64,000 bases of DNA. Source: Gnetum montanum (taxonomy: Eukaryota; Streptophyta; Gnetopsida; Gnetales; Gnetaceae). This document shows positions 22,087-33,859 of this stretch, in pieces. Location: NCBI GenBank assembly GCA_015680685.1, contig MNCI01009650.1, positions 952,141 to 1,016,140 on the forward strand, read 5' to 3'. A program made the position numbers and the translations under genes. The notes beneath the pieces were generated by a model that saw nothing but the letters and a program-made list of their open reading frames with translations, searched no databases and had not been told where the DNA came from. Positions within the stretch are counted from its first letter, which is position 1, and each line of letters starts with the position of its first letter.

Positions 22087-23076
22087 CAACCTTTTAGTAT
22101 GTCAAAACCTTAAGGAAAATGGAGAACAAAGGATGGTTGTGTGATTTTATGTTTGCAAGACAAGAAGTTGGATTGAGACAAGAAAGTTTGTAGAAGCTCA
22201 AGAACATGGACAAGGAACAAAGAAATGAAAATGCAAAGAAAGTAAAGAAAGACATCTCCAAGAAATAGTAGACATCTTGGTAGAATTGATAGCAACATAG
22301 GAAAGGATGTCTCTATAAAATAGCAAATGTGTTTCACCAAATAAAGACATCTTCCCAGAATAAAGACTAGTTACAGAAAGACATCTCAGCCACGAAGAAG
22401 ACATCTTCCATGACTATTAACTAGCTGTTGCATGAGTTTCAAGATGAATTTGGAGACATAGTGGCTATAAGAAGACACCATTCTCATTGGAAAATGTGCA
22501 AGCTTTTGTACTATCATTGTGTAATCATTTGGCAATCATTGTAATCCTACTTGCTCTTCATTGTTCTATCTTTTGTCTATTGTAAAGTGAGTTGTACCTC
22601 AAGTACAAGGATCAACAAACTAAGTTGCATTCATCCCTTGTAATCATTGTTCTCTTCTATTGCCCTACAGGGTTGATGTGCTTCTTATAGGAAGGCATCT
22701 TGCTTGAGCTTGTCAAGATCTTGCAAGATTAACTGTTGGTGCAGCACCACAACACTCCAAAGCAGAGCTCAAAGTTGTAAAGGTAGTGGGATTCTTAAAA
22801 TCATATTCTAAGCTTATCGGGACCTTGTGGGGTTGAGTGGATTCATAGCATCAAATCACTCCAGAGTAGAGCTTAGAGCTTGTACAAGGTGTGGTACCCT
22901 TCAAACCATATTTTGAAAGGAACAGAGTCCAGAGGTATGCTTGCAAACTACCCTCCAAGTGTGGACTACCAAAGTTGGGGAATCATGTTAAATTTGGTGT
23001 GTGTGCTTTGGCCCAATGATTTTAATTTGGGAAAATTATTCATTCCCCCTTCCTTCTAAGTTCAATGATTCTCAAC
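22087..23076 (+). repeat. 3' LTR of element C
   Basis: Colinear with 9411-10338, with a fixed offset of 12676 at the left end and an extra segment of about 75 bases near 22910-22985. It ends near TTCTCAAC, abutting element 2 RT sequence. Confidence 0.8.
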
Positions 23077-23082
23077 TATTGT

Positions 23083-23560
23083 CCTACTATGGTATCGAGG
23101 ACCTAGTCAAAAAATTGTAGAGGGAAATGGTCATTGAATGTCATAGAGTTCAACAATCAAAAATCAATGCATATCCTCCACTTGTCATCTTTCTTCAAGA
23201 AAATGACTAAGGGACTAACCCATTCACTATCTACATTGGAATAGATGAATCCCACCTTTAATACCTTTTCCCATTATTGTTTTATCACTTCTTTAAGCTT
23301 AGGATCCAATCTTCTCTAAGCCTAGTTACATGGCTTGACAGCTAGATCTGTGTAAATTCGATGTTGACATATGCATGGATCGATGTCTATTATTCCATCA
23401 TAGGACCATGCGAACATTGTTGGCCATTTATTGACCACTTCCAATAATCTTTTCTTATGGCTTTTATCATCATTGGCATTAATGATTACCACTTTTTTAT
23501 TATTTAATAAAGCATATTTTAGCACTTCCAATAGGACTTTTAACTCTAATGGTTCTAGCT
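23083..23560 (-). pseudogene. Gypsy RT N-terminal half (element 2)
   Basis: The 70-codon block at 23531-23322 (MEVLKYALLNNKKVVIINAN, then FAWSYDGIIDIDPCICQHRI) is the pre-RT linker. The palm start follows with SEWVSPLVIFLKK and WRICIDF, and FPLQFFD-VLDTIVG ends at the insertion point. The same landmarks occur at 35286-35789. Several in-frame stops. Confidence 0.8.
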
Positions 23561-25945
23561 CAAACTTATCTAGGATCTCTAGCTATACCCATTCAACATC
23601 TTCTTCTTGGTATCAGTGTAGGGGTGATTCCTCTTTAACTATTCTAACTTATCAGTTTCTTCAACATAGGCATTGATGATTTGATTGGTTGATTCCATGT
23701 ATATTGATTCTATCTCTTTATTGGTAATCAACCACTAGATGCCTTCTTGTTTGGTGGCTACTACATATAGACATTGCTGCATACAAATGTTGCTACATAT
23801 TGATTACATGTTGTACTAATTCATTATTTAAGCCTAGGTTTTCTACACACAATTACACCCATTCTTGCTACATGAAATACATGGAACTCAGCATCTTTAA
23901 ATAATTCTAACTTCGTCTTCCTTGGAAATCTCCAAGGATAAATATCTAATTCCTAGCTCAGTATCCATAGTGCTAATCCATGCCCTTCTCATTATTATCG
24001 GTAATTTTTCCTTATTTTTTGCCACATGTATTACTAAGAAGTCAACAAGGTAGGACCAGCCACTAATGATGGTGATGACATCATCTACCTATTCAAGTGG
24101 AACAATGATTGACTGGTCTGCAAGCTCTAATCAAATATTTCTTTTCATTAGTGATGAAAGATTCTAGGTTTTGTACATATCCTATGAAATCAGGTTCACT
24201 CCTAACCCAGAATCCAGTAGAGCTTTGCATGGTTTGTGATCTACTATTTGAAGATATATTAAGGAACTTCCTAGATCTATTCTCTTTTGTGAAAGTGCTC
24301 CTGCCTTAATCCAATGTGTAATGATTTGAGTGAGCATGATAGTAGTTAGATGTGGATCAGTAGAATGTGGAAGCCTAGTATTCTCTAGAGGAGCATGTAT
24401 AGATGGGATTGATGTGGATGATGTCTCCATTCTTTGAATCCTTTCTAGACTTGTTTAGAAGAATGGACATTTCTGATATCGAGGTTCACTCATCATTGCC
24501 TCCTCTTATGTGTTTACTATCCTTATAGCATTCTGTTATTGTGATTATGTTGGAAATTCCTCTTGCATGATCAATGGTGGCACTGGTGGTAGAAAATTGG
24601 AAGGTCAGGTTGATGAACTAGTTGTAGGTTAATGTACATAAGGATTGGGATCCATCCTTGGAGTAGTAGGCCTATAATACGCTAGTGGATAATAATGAGA
24701 AGAAGTGTGGACTAAAGCATTTCCTAGAGAGATTAGACATTGGACATAATATCCATAAGGATTCAATTACCTATATGGATATTATTGCCTCGATGGTGTT
24801 ATTTCCCATGCTTTTGGTTGCTACCACCATTGCTAGTATTGCTCTTGTGATTGAGGATAGGCTCCTCTTATATTGTATGCTGGCAAGAATGGTTATCTAA
24901 GATTACCCTAAGGATAAGATAATCATCTTGGCATTTTCTTTTTAACAAATCTTTGGTTAAGTGGATATATCCCAAACTCTTGCAAGTGGACCATGATAGG
25001 GCAACATCCCTTAAGGTGTTTATACTGGCACACTTTGCATCCTTTCTCTTCTTCTAAACTTGAGTTTGTACACTCCTCAATTGTAGTAACTTTTCCTTTC
25101 TGTTTATGACTCTCTCATTTGTGATCTCTTCTCTTCTTCTTGTCTTTGTCTCAATTGAGCACTTGTTCAATTCTCTCTTCTACTATCTTGAAAGCTATAG
25201 CAAGCTTCTCATTCCTTGAGTCCCATATTTTCTCTACCTTCATTACTATGTCAATAACCAATTTCTAAATTGGTAAAGTCTTCTTTTGGATGACATCCTC
25301 TAAGGTTTCATCTTCTTATTTGTCGCATATTCTAACATCTCATTTTCTTATTGAGGAATCTTCATTATAGTCTTCACATGATTCTCTTTTCTTTAAATCT
25401 CCTTCTTCTTTTACCACTTGGTCTATCAACCTTTAAATATGATGGGCTATCATCTTTGATAATCTTCCTTGGGCATAGACCCCAAGGGTTTCTCTAGTTT
25501 TGTTTCTTAACCCATCAATGACATGTCTTAGTTGTTTTCTCTGTGAAAACCCATGGCCTAGACATCTATGTAGTGGAGAATAGTACCTATCCATTGCCAC
25601 ATCAAGGGATTCATGTGTCCCTTGCTTCCATCCTTGGATTCATTTTCTTAAATTTGACACTCCTAAGTAAGTTTATACTTGTCATTAAAGAGCTCTAACA
25701 TGGTACTCCATCTTTAAATTGACTCTAGTTCTAAGGATCTCTACCAGTTCTCCACCTCATTGATGAGTGTTTTGGAAAACAAATTTAGTTTTTGCCAATC
25801 ACTTTCAATATTTTAAAGGGCACAAGCATCATGGAATGCTTGAAGATGGTGTTGTGGATTTACATTATATCCACCTTCAAATTTAGGAATGTTATTCTCT
25901 AGTCGCATGTGTTGTCACATTTACATAATTTTCATGGAGCAAATT
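23561..25945 (-). pseudogene. Element 2 protease and gag relic
   Basis: Protease is visible in the frame at 24430-24182: LIYLQIVDHKPCKALLDSGL followed by GVNLIS, with catalytic Asp in ALLDSG. Gag occupies about 25945-24450. It contains IPKFEGGYNVNPQHHLQAFH at about 25900, a YYSPLHRCLGHGFSQRKQLR block near 25550, and CKVCQYKHLKGCCPI near 25040. Order and spacing match element 4. Frameshifts and stops are frequent. Confidence 0.7.
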
Positions 25946-27370
25946 TTATGAGATAATGTTGAGAACTAAATTACCCAATTCAGCTTTTCAATGGTGATTG
26001 AAAGATAAAAGTTAAATTATTTATTTAAAAGGGAAATAGTGAGAAGCATGATGAAGAAAGGAGTTAAAACAAAAAAATTGAAAAAGTGCTCTTTATATTC
26101 AAGGTGTGTTCATAATTCCAAAGGCATGGAATTAATGAAATCTTAGTAAGGTGTTTCTAGCTTAAGGATGAAGAATTTGTGATTTTGCCATGTAAAAATA
26201 TGTATAATGGTGGAGGTGAAATTTGGCAAATGATTTGGGAATTGCAAGACAGTGTATTGAAATCGTATCACCATTGGTTCTTACAGTGTATTAGTTTATG
26301 AGTGGTAAATTGAATGTTTCAAAGAATGACAAAAAATAAAGTGGATAAATTTGTGCATCCATTTTCCCTAAAATTGTGTAAGAACTTCCTAGGAAAATTG
26401 ACAAGTAATTGCATTACGTAAAGATCTATTGTTATGCTATGGTCATTGCAATTCATAATGTCGTATTTAATCTACGGTGGCTTCCAAATGGTGGCAGAAA
26501 ATTAAGTTGCAAAGTTATGAATTTTGAACAAAACAAGAGGAAAATATCTAGTTCAAAGGCTCAACAGCATTTGATGAATGTTGGTAGAACAAGATCATAA
26601 TTTCAACACAAAGTAAACAAAATTAACAAGATTCTTGTTAAACAGTGGTTGAAAAATTCAACAAAATTATTTTGAAAAAACTTCATCATTATTCTGGAAG
26701 AGAAATCCTTACTGTAGTAGAAAAACATGGCAATATAAAGTGTAGCATGCAAATAGAATTTCAAAAACTTGTAGAAGAACATAAGCCCTACAATTCATAA
26801 GAAGATCTATATGAAATCAGCATTCCAAAGCAAAAATGAGCATGCCAAACCTATAGGCATTAAAATTTTGGCTCCACATTCAAAAGCAAAAGAAGCCCTG
26901 AAGTAGTGTTTATCATATATTTCAAAAAAAATGCAATTTGAAGAACCCTAAGCAAAGGGTATTCTTCATGGAAAATTTTTCCATAGTAGCACTGAAAATT
27001 TGAATGGAAGCTCCTCTTCAACTATCTATGCACAAGTTTCACCTCACAGAGGGTCACACAGTAACACGGTGTAGGCATGGTAAGAACCAAAGCAGGGTTT
27101 GAATCTGCAAATTTCTTATTTGCAATGAAGGTAGCCATTTTGGAGCAGCACCAAGTAGAATAATAAGTGTAGAAACTGAGGATGATGTCAGTAGGAGTGC
27201 CATGCCTACAAAACCACAATAGCAAGATCTGAGAGCGAAAGCAAGGGATACATGACACACAAGAACCACAAGCCATGGAGGTAACATAGTAGTGGACATG
27301 ACAACCATGAAGCTCAAAAACTGATGCAAGGCACACCAAATATGAAACCATGTATATTAAGGTCACATGG
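25946..27370. other. No gene seen
   Basis: AT-rich. A minus ORF at 27366-27022 is Cys/Tyr-rich without a recognisable domain and is probably chance. No repeat partner found. Confidence 0.4.
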
Positions 27371-27539
27371 CCTTAATAAAAATTTTATTTTAAAAAAACA
27401 AATCATCATAAACAAAAACTTATGGTTTATTCAAATTACAGCTAGTAATTTTAAAAAAAGAGGTTTATGATTTGAAAAGTGGGAAATTTATAATCATTTG
27501 ATATATATAAGTTTAATTTCTTTAGGAATTAAAAATTTT

Positions 27540-27752
27540 ATAACCTCCCGTGGAAGTTATAAATAGATCTCCTTGATATTTGTAAGGTTGTAATTGCTAA
27601 GAAGACACTTGCCAACTATGGCTTGATTTTCTCATAACTCCCTATAGAAGTTATAACTTCTTAAGGTAGTTATGAATAAATTCCCTAGATATTTAATATT
27701 TACCTTAACCTTCAATGATGAATGTAACTACCATAAAGTTACTATAAAAGGA
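27540..27752 (+). promoter_or_regulatory. Candidate LTR promoter: GTTATAA(C) palindromes and TATA
   Basis: Repeated GAAGTTATAA and TAGTTATGAATAAATTCC-like units (27548-27690) precede ACTATAAAAGGACTT at 27741-27755. The layout resembles the other U3 regions in the window. No LTR ends were found, so this is tentative. Confidence 0.3.
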
Positions 27753-27755
27753 CTT

Positions 27756-28929
27756 CAAGAGGAGGAGAATGTTATTTTTGGGAAGAAAAATTGGTAGAAG
27801 CAACATTAAAGATTGTAAAAGCATGGATTGCTAAAGATATTAATTTGGCTACTTCGTTTTAATCCTATGGGTTCCTTTCTTCTCCTTTTTTTAGCTACTT
27901 AGCTAATGGCCTAGATAGTAATGTGCTTGGCATTTAATTTTGGGATTTTATAGATTGTTCTTAGAGCTCCATTTTGTGCAATATTAGACTTCTATTAAGG
28001 TTTACCAAATAAAAGCTTATGTTATAGAAAAGCATCTTGAGTAATTTAATAGTAATGTCTTATAGAAATTACCTATTTGAATTTAGAGGATCTAGAGAAT
28101 CTTTGATACTTTAGCTTATTCAAAATGGCTTCATTTTTCTAAAGTTTGTTGTCTTAGAATTATAATTTAAAAAATTTTCAAATTTTCCTATTAGTTCTAG
28201 TGTTTGCAATTTTTGACAACTATTGGCTAGCCAAGTAGAAGCTTGTACTTGTGGTTTACAAAGCATTTTGGTAGTGAATAAGATTATCTTTTATGAATTT
28301 TCTTGTTGAGCTTAGAAGGTTTGGACAATTTGTAATACTCAAATTAAATTGGAATAGCTTTATTGTGAAGTTTTTTATCATGTTCAATTTATCTTGCCTA
28401 AATGTTTGAGATTTACACCAATCTACTTTCCTTTCTTTTCTCTTTCTAAAATCCATTGAATCTCACTCTATTTCTAGTTTGCTTGTGGAATTTTCTCTTT
28501 GGGAGAAACTAGGCATAGATTGGTAGAATTGTGCACAACCATTTTTGTGAAATTTTATGTGTTTCAAGTAGCATACTACAAGGACTATATAGACTAAGTG
28601 ATTTGACAAAATAGAAATCTCAAACAATTCACATTATTTGATAAATCCAACTGAATTTATTTTACAATAGCCAATTACAATTTCATACATGAACCCAAGC
28701 ATTTCAACATTTACAATAGCAAGCACATACTCACATTTTAGTTCATTTCATAATCACTAAGTTTATTTGGAGATATCTAGGCCTTGGTGTTGCCAAAAGA
28801 CCAACAAGCACCTAAACCTTGTTGTGAGGAATACCTTTGTTTCATGTGATCCCCAAGGTTACGAGACTGGAGGCCCCCAACATTGGGAGTCCCAAACGAT
28901 CACCAATAGCTCGATGCAACTATCTCTTA
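27756..28929. other. No gene seen
   Basis: AT-rich sequence downstream of the candidate promoter. Possibly the rest of a decayed LTR. Confidence 0.3.
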
Positions 28930-29900
28930 CATTTCTAGTTAGAATATAAACTGATTCCTTGATATTGGTCATACTGCGAGTGGCCAATAGGGGTTCTTCA
29001 TGATCATTAGGTTAGTAAGCTCTGTTGTAGTGATGTCCCCTTCGGTGCTCATAGTGCTCTCTCTCTTCATGCCTAATATTGTTTCTTCTTTGTTCATACT
29101 CATCTCCTTCTTCACCAAGATACCTTCTGCAATATTCATGCCTTTCACAATCCTTTCGTTTTAGCTTGTCGTAATCTCTAGATCTTTATTCCCTTCTATC
29201 AGATTCTACCAATGATCACGAGGAGGAAGAAGAAGTAGTTGGAGAATGATGCCAGCTAATTCTCCTTCTATGACTACATGATTCATCCCTTTGTGGTTCC
29301 ACGGAAGTTCTAGGCCTTGAGCTCTACCAATGTTTAGAGTCTTCTACCTCTCATCTTGGTGTCTTTACAAAGGCCAAATGCAATTATACCTTAACAAGTT
29401 CTTCTAGATGAATACTAGGCATTTGTGAATGGGATTCATGATTGTGATGGAGTTTCTCTATTAAAAATGCATCATTATTAATTTCTTTTAGGACAACATT
29501 ATGGTTTTCTTTCCTTTGCTATTTTCATGTCTAATCTCCATGGCAACATTCCTTTTTATTTGCCCTTCTGTGGGTTGATACAACTTGGTCATGATTGTAG
29601 TTACATGATACCCTTCTTGTGCATGACCAAGGTTCATTCCATTAAGGCTACCTAGCATAGATGGTGCTGAACATTCAAGAAGAAAAATGATATTTCCCTA
29701 TAAATATCTCCACCTTAGTTATTCATCTTGGTGAAAGATAAATGTAAAATTAGAATAGTATGGATTGGTATGAACATATGAAATTCTTGTTTGCATAAGC
29801 ATACTCCACTCTTCATCATCATGTCTCTTGTCATGACTCTTTTGTGTCTCTTTGATAGGTGATAACTTCTCTTTAAGTGTTGAAGCCATGTTCTGTGTCT
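28930..29900 (-). pseudogene. Element 5 gag N-terminal relic
   Basis: The minus frame starts near 29890 with MASTLKEKLSPIKE. YVHTNPYYSNFTFIFHQDE, followed by LRWRYL and GNIIFL, aligns with YIHPNEYIPDFTFILLQDEQ of element 4 gag. Near 29010-28930, DHEEPLLATRSMTNIKES aligns with DHDEPLLATRNMLDIIED of element 4. The relic breaks off at about 28930, before the capsid core. It lies just downstream of the LTR at 29905-30491 on the same strand. Confidence 0.65.
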
Positions 29901-29904
29901 GACT

Positions 29905-30491
29905 CTTTTGGGCCCCTACAATCGTTACTAGGATTACCAAGTGGGTTCACCACTAAGAAAATCAAGTGAAACCACTACTAAGTTACCAAATGATCACACT
30001 TTAATACTTGAAACCATTCGTACTCATCCCACTTTACTAATGAACATGTAAAGTAAAGTACTTGGAAATATAAAGAGTTAAGCTAAGGTAAATAGGAAAA
30101 ATTAAGCTAAGTAAAACAAAAGAACTAAGGGAATGCTGCAATGATGAAAAATAGCTTTGATCTTTATTGCTAAATATGAACTATCCTCAAGAAAAATTCA
30201 CTTGAATAAATACATTGTACAATTACTTAGCACCATACTATGGGCATTCACTCTTTATTGCTAACTACAAAAATAAATTACAAGAGTCTAGTTAAGGGTG
30301 TAATGAAATTGTTATTGCCGGTGTGCCTAAGTGTTAGTATTTATAGGGTTGCATAGCTTTGGAGACATCACATCAATGATGGCATAGGTTCAACTACAAC
30401 ATTGTAGCTACAATATCATAGATGTGATATCATATTTATGATATTGTGCTTGCCAAAAATTCTACTCATTATGTGGGTTGATCATCCCAAA
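29905..30491 (-). repeat. LTR-like region of element 5
   Basis: Homologous in layout and partly in sequence to the element 3 LTR. On minus it begins TGATCAACCC after a GTTTGGGA purine tract, then has GATATC-like palindromes (30456-30360), TATA at 30347-30338, an AATAAA signal at about 30160, and GGTAATCCTAGTAACGATTG near 29935. It is about 250 bases shorter than the element 3 LTR, missing the far end, and no clear primer site remains. Confidence 0.6.
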
Positions 30492-30799
30492 CTTGATGCA
30501 ACTGCCTTTACCTGAATAGCCAATTAGTCTTCTAGTTTCTTTTTCCTCACTACGAGCTTTTTCACCTATCCCTCTATGGTTGCCATCCTTTGCAAGATGT
30601 CATCCATAGAGACCTAAACATCATCAATAACATCCCCTATCCATATCACTTGATTTTGTAGCATAAAATTTTGAGTTGCAGAGAACTTGTGCTTAGTTCC
30701 CAAATTCGAATCTTGCATTTATGGGACATCCAACTTGTCCACAAGGTCATGAACCATTTCAATCCATTCTATAACTAGAAAGTGATTGAGGATCATACC
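30492..30799 (-). pseudogene. Element 5 3' ORF, downstream part
   Basis: Continues the frame at 40961-40745 across the nested element 4: LDKVQELWQQLLKI on one side and DGMILNHFLVIEWIEMVHDL on the other. The rest is Lys/Val-rich and coiled-coil-like, and ends a few bases before the LTR purine tract. Several stops. Confidence 0.5.
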
Positions 30800-30804
30800 A
30801 TCAA

Positions 30805-31798
30805 TGATGAGAGCAATTACTCTAATTATTAGAGGGGTTACTCTAGTAGTTATTCTAATTATTAGCGTGGTTACTCTAGTAGTTACTTTAGCAGTCACTC
30901 TAATTATTAGAGTGGTTACTCTAGTGGTTATTCTAATTATTAGAGTAGTTACTCTAGCAATTACTTTAGCAATTATTCTAATCATTAGAGCGGTTACTCT
31001 AATTATTAGAGTAGTTTCTCCCAAGCCTATAAATACAGTACCTAGGCACACAATTGGAAGAAGTCTTTTAGCAGTCAAGTAGCGAAACTTTGGTGGTCTG
31101 TTTGAAAGTTAGAGTATTTTCCAAGTGCCCATAGTAAGAGGTCAAAGTGTGGATGGATCTTTATTCGAGCATTATGTGTACTTGAGCACACCTTGTATAC
31201 AGCAATAAAGACGAGCTCTTTGATTCATCCTTGTAGCACTTGAGATTTTTTTTCTTACGCATTTATTTTATTTTATTTTCTTATGCATTTATTTCATTTT
31301 ATTTTATTTTATGCATGTTACATTTCTGTTATTAGCATAGCAATTCATTTTGATCAATTAAGAAAATCATTAAATTACACAAGCATGACCACTTCAAGCA
31401 TGCGTGTAATGCTTGGTAACCCAGCAACGATTAGCGTTTGGTAATCCTAGTAGTGTTGCACTGGTTCAGGATGTGTATGGAAAGTGGGAACAGATGCTAG
31501 TGTTAGGATTAGTTAGAACTTAGTTAATGAGTAGTTAAGTTAAATTAGTCACTTAGTTACCTCTCTCTTTCCCTACTAGTGCAGGACATAAAAACATAAA
31601 AGCTATAAAAATCATATGCCTCAAGCTTACTTAACCATACAATCATGACATACAGGTAAGCTTGCGAAGACAATGATCAACCAACCCATCCTTGTTCCAC
31701 AAGGGCACATAAGCACTTAGTCCTTCGAATTTGACCGGATCATGCGTGAAATGCTCGTATTCATATGGTTGAGCTTAGGGATACCTCGCCGCTCATCA
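30805..31798 (+). repeat. 5' LTR of element 4 (994 bp)
   Basis: Contains a palindrome-rich U3 array, TATA at 31028-31035 and a CAATAAAG signal at about 31203. The sequence around 31410-31450 has two GGTAA(C/T)CC(C/T)AG motifs. It is 100 bp longer than the 3' LTR, largely because of extra array units. Confidence 0.9.
30812..31035 (+). promoter_or_regulatory. U3 palindromic tandem array and TATA
   Basis: Repeats alternate ACTCTAATTATTAGAGT, a near-perfect palindrome, with GTTACTCTAGTAGTTA spacers, and end just before CCTATAAATACAG. The 3' LTR array (39852-39985) is shorter by about 80-100 bases. Confidence 0.65.
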
Positions 31799-31818
31799 TT
31801 GACGTCGTTACTAGGGAC
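31799..31818 (+). promoter_or_regulatory. Primer-binding site of element 4, decayed
   Basis: TTGACGTCGTTACTAGGGAC directly follows the LTR. It matches the TTGGCGCCGTTGCCGGGGA-type primer site of many plant gypsy elements, with every difference a C-to-T or G-to-A transition. Confidence 0.6.
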
Positions 31819-31934
31819 TTAGTTATTTGTGTGCTAATTAGAACTTAGAAAATCATTCACATCATTGGAATGAACCCTTAGGGTTGATTGAGAAAATGAT
31901 AAACAAAAATACATTGCACACTGAACAGACAAGT

Positions 31935-33859
31935 ATGTCTCCTTCTTCGTATGAAAGCACCTCACCGCCTAGGTCTGAAATAGGAAATAGTTGGTGACTT
32001 AATACACATGACATTAATCTGCCAGTCCCTCAACAAGTTCAAGTGGTATATATTCATCCTAATGAGTATATACCAGACTTCACCTTTATCCTTCTTCAAG
32101 ATGAACAACTATGTTGGCGAGACTTAGAAGGTAACATAGTGTTACCTCCCAATCGTTCAATCCCAAACATGCTTCTTCATGCTCTCACATGAATTAGCAT
32201 GCTGCACTTACATGTAGAATATGTTGTGCAAGACCATGACTCAAGAGAATACCATCCCATAGAGGCATAATGTCAAAGGGACTTATAACAGGAGAGACAT
32301 CATAAGTCTTTGAAGGGTAAGTGGTCCCAGGATGCCCCACATGTCTAAAGTTAAAATTAGGGTGGTGAACCTACCTCAGGTAGTCAGCCACACAACGATG
32401 TTCCTCTCCTTGAGTTTGGCCAAGGGGTTGTGTATCAGAACCTTCATTCCACTAGTCATAACCTAGGTTCTGATACCCATGGGCATAAAGGGTCTGAAAA
32501 AGGTACACAAACTCATGATAAAGGTGGACATTCTGATCGAAATCGCGATTGGGGCCAAGATCACAGAAGAGAAGGTAGCAGACATTATCATGATGATGGT
32601 TCTCCTTCTTCTTTACCTTCATCATCTCCTTCACCCTCTCCTTCAATATTCGGATGTAGTCATAAGGAAAAAGACCATGGGGATAAAGGCAGGAAAAGTG
32701 GAAATCATAGATGAAATAGCCAAGAAAGGGAACGAGGGCACTCTAAAGAGTCACAACATAGAAGAAGGGAGAGTAAGGAACAACGTAGGCATCATAGATG
32801 CCATGGATGAGATGATCACGATGAACCCCTACTTGCTACTCGAAATATGTTAGACATAATTGAGGATGTTAGAATTCTAACAAAGCACCATAAAGATAGT
32901 AGGATCAAGAGATTAGATATGAACAACATCCCACGATTTAAAGGAGGATATAATGTTGATCCTCAGAATCACTTACAAGTGTTCCATGATGTGTGTGCCT
33001 TACAGAACATAGAGAACGAATGGCAAAAACTTAATTTGTTCCCACGAACATTAGTTAAAGAGCAGAAAGCTAGTACCAGTCTTTAGAACTAGAATCTATT
33101 CATAGGTGGAGTACTATGTTAGAACTATTTAATGACAAGTACCAAACGTACTCTCGAGTGTCTAACTTGCAAAAGCAAATCCAAGGTTGGAAACAAGAAG
33201 GACATGAACCCTTGGATGCTTCCATGAACCAATACTATGCACTATTACATCATTGTCTTGGCCATGGTTATTCGCAAAGGGATCAACTACACCATCTTGT
33301 GGATGGGCTTAAGCATGAAATGAGAAGAAGCCTTGGGACTTATGCCCAAGGAAGACTATCCGAGCTTAGGTCCCATCAAATTCAAAGACTATTGGAGTGA
33401 GTTGCTAAGGAAGAAGGTGAGCTATAGAAGAGAGAAAGTGTGAAAGAGTATAACCAAGATCCTTCCCTTTGGAAGAGGGGAGCAAGATTTTGTGAGGATG
33501 AAGAAGTCACCACTCGAAGAGATGGTGAATAGGAAAACTTTGCCTATTCAAAAGATGACATCAGCAGTTTCAACAAAGGTAGACCAAATGTGGGATTCAC
33601 TAGACAATAGATTTCAAACTATTCTTAAAATAGTAGAGGAGTCTAGAAATCAAGGTAGTGACCATGAAAAAAGAAAAAAGAGAGAAGCTGAACATGCATG
33701 TAGCAAGGGTAAGGGCAAAGTTTCCATCATTGAAGAGGTTGTGGAGTCAGAAATAGACAATGATAATGGATGCAAGATATGTCAATATGACCATCCTAAG
33801 GGATGTTGCCCTATAATCTCACATTTGCAAGAGTCTGGGGTGTATGCACTCAACCCATG
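31935..33859 (+). pseudogene. Element 4 gag
   Basis: Starts at ATG 31935 and is broken by stops. An N-terminal region with YIHPNEYIPDFTFILLQDEQ is followed by a charged His/Asp/Ser-rich low-complexity part at 32430-32830. The capsid core lies at 32847-33400 and has IPRFKGGYNVDPQNHLQVFH, then MNQYYALLHHCLGHGYSQRD and EMRRSLGTYAQGRLSELRS. The end has CKICQYDHPKGCCPIISHL, an atypical CX2C-H-CC motif shared by elements 2 and 3. Gag packages the element RNA. Confidence 0.75.

Larger units (their letters stand above)
9411..23076 (+). mobile_element. Nested LTR element C: Copia-type primer site, no recognisable pol
   Basis: Two direct repeats of 0.93 and 0.99 kb (9411-10338 and 22087-23076) bound it. 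The left LTR is followed by a primer site matching initiator-Met tRNA, and the right one is preceded by an A/G-rich polypurine tract, so it is on plus. It sits inside the RT of element 2. Flanks TGTTGT and TATTGT are a tentative one-mismatch target duplication. Without the 8.6-kb element nested in it (11422-20002) it is about 5.1 kb and holds only gag-like coding with zinc knuckles. No integrase or RT was recognised, so it looks like a non-autonomous element of the Copia type. Confidence 0.75.
7507..25945 (-). mobile_element. Element 2: Ty3/gypsy retrotransposon, split by a 13.7-kb insertion
   Basis: Minus-strand gag-protease-RT at 25945-23083 continues, across the insertion at 9411-23076, into RT-RNase H-integrase at 9406-7507. 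The junction is inside RT: the right side ends after VLDTIVG and the left side resumes with QQYYNFLNGHSEYN, giving the normal order of RT motifs. The gag and protease resemble those of the element at 30.8-40.7 kb, so both belong to one family of non-chromovirus gypsy elements. No LTR was seen at either end: the right end fades near 25945 and the left end stops at the N at 7506. Abundant stops. Confidence 0.75.

Noticed and set aside
27022-27366. Cys/Tyr-rich minus ORF of 114 codons
   Set aside because: No recognisable domain, no coding context, and a composition expected from noncoding sequence.
30719-31082. Overlapping ORFs on both strands rich in Thr, Ile and Val
   Set aside because: They translate the palindromic U3 repeat array of element 4, not a protein gene.
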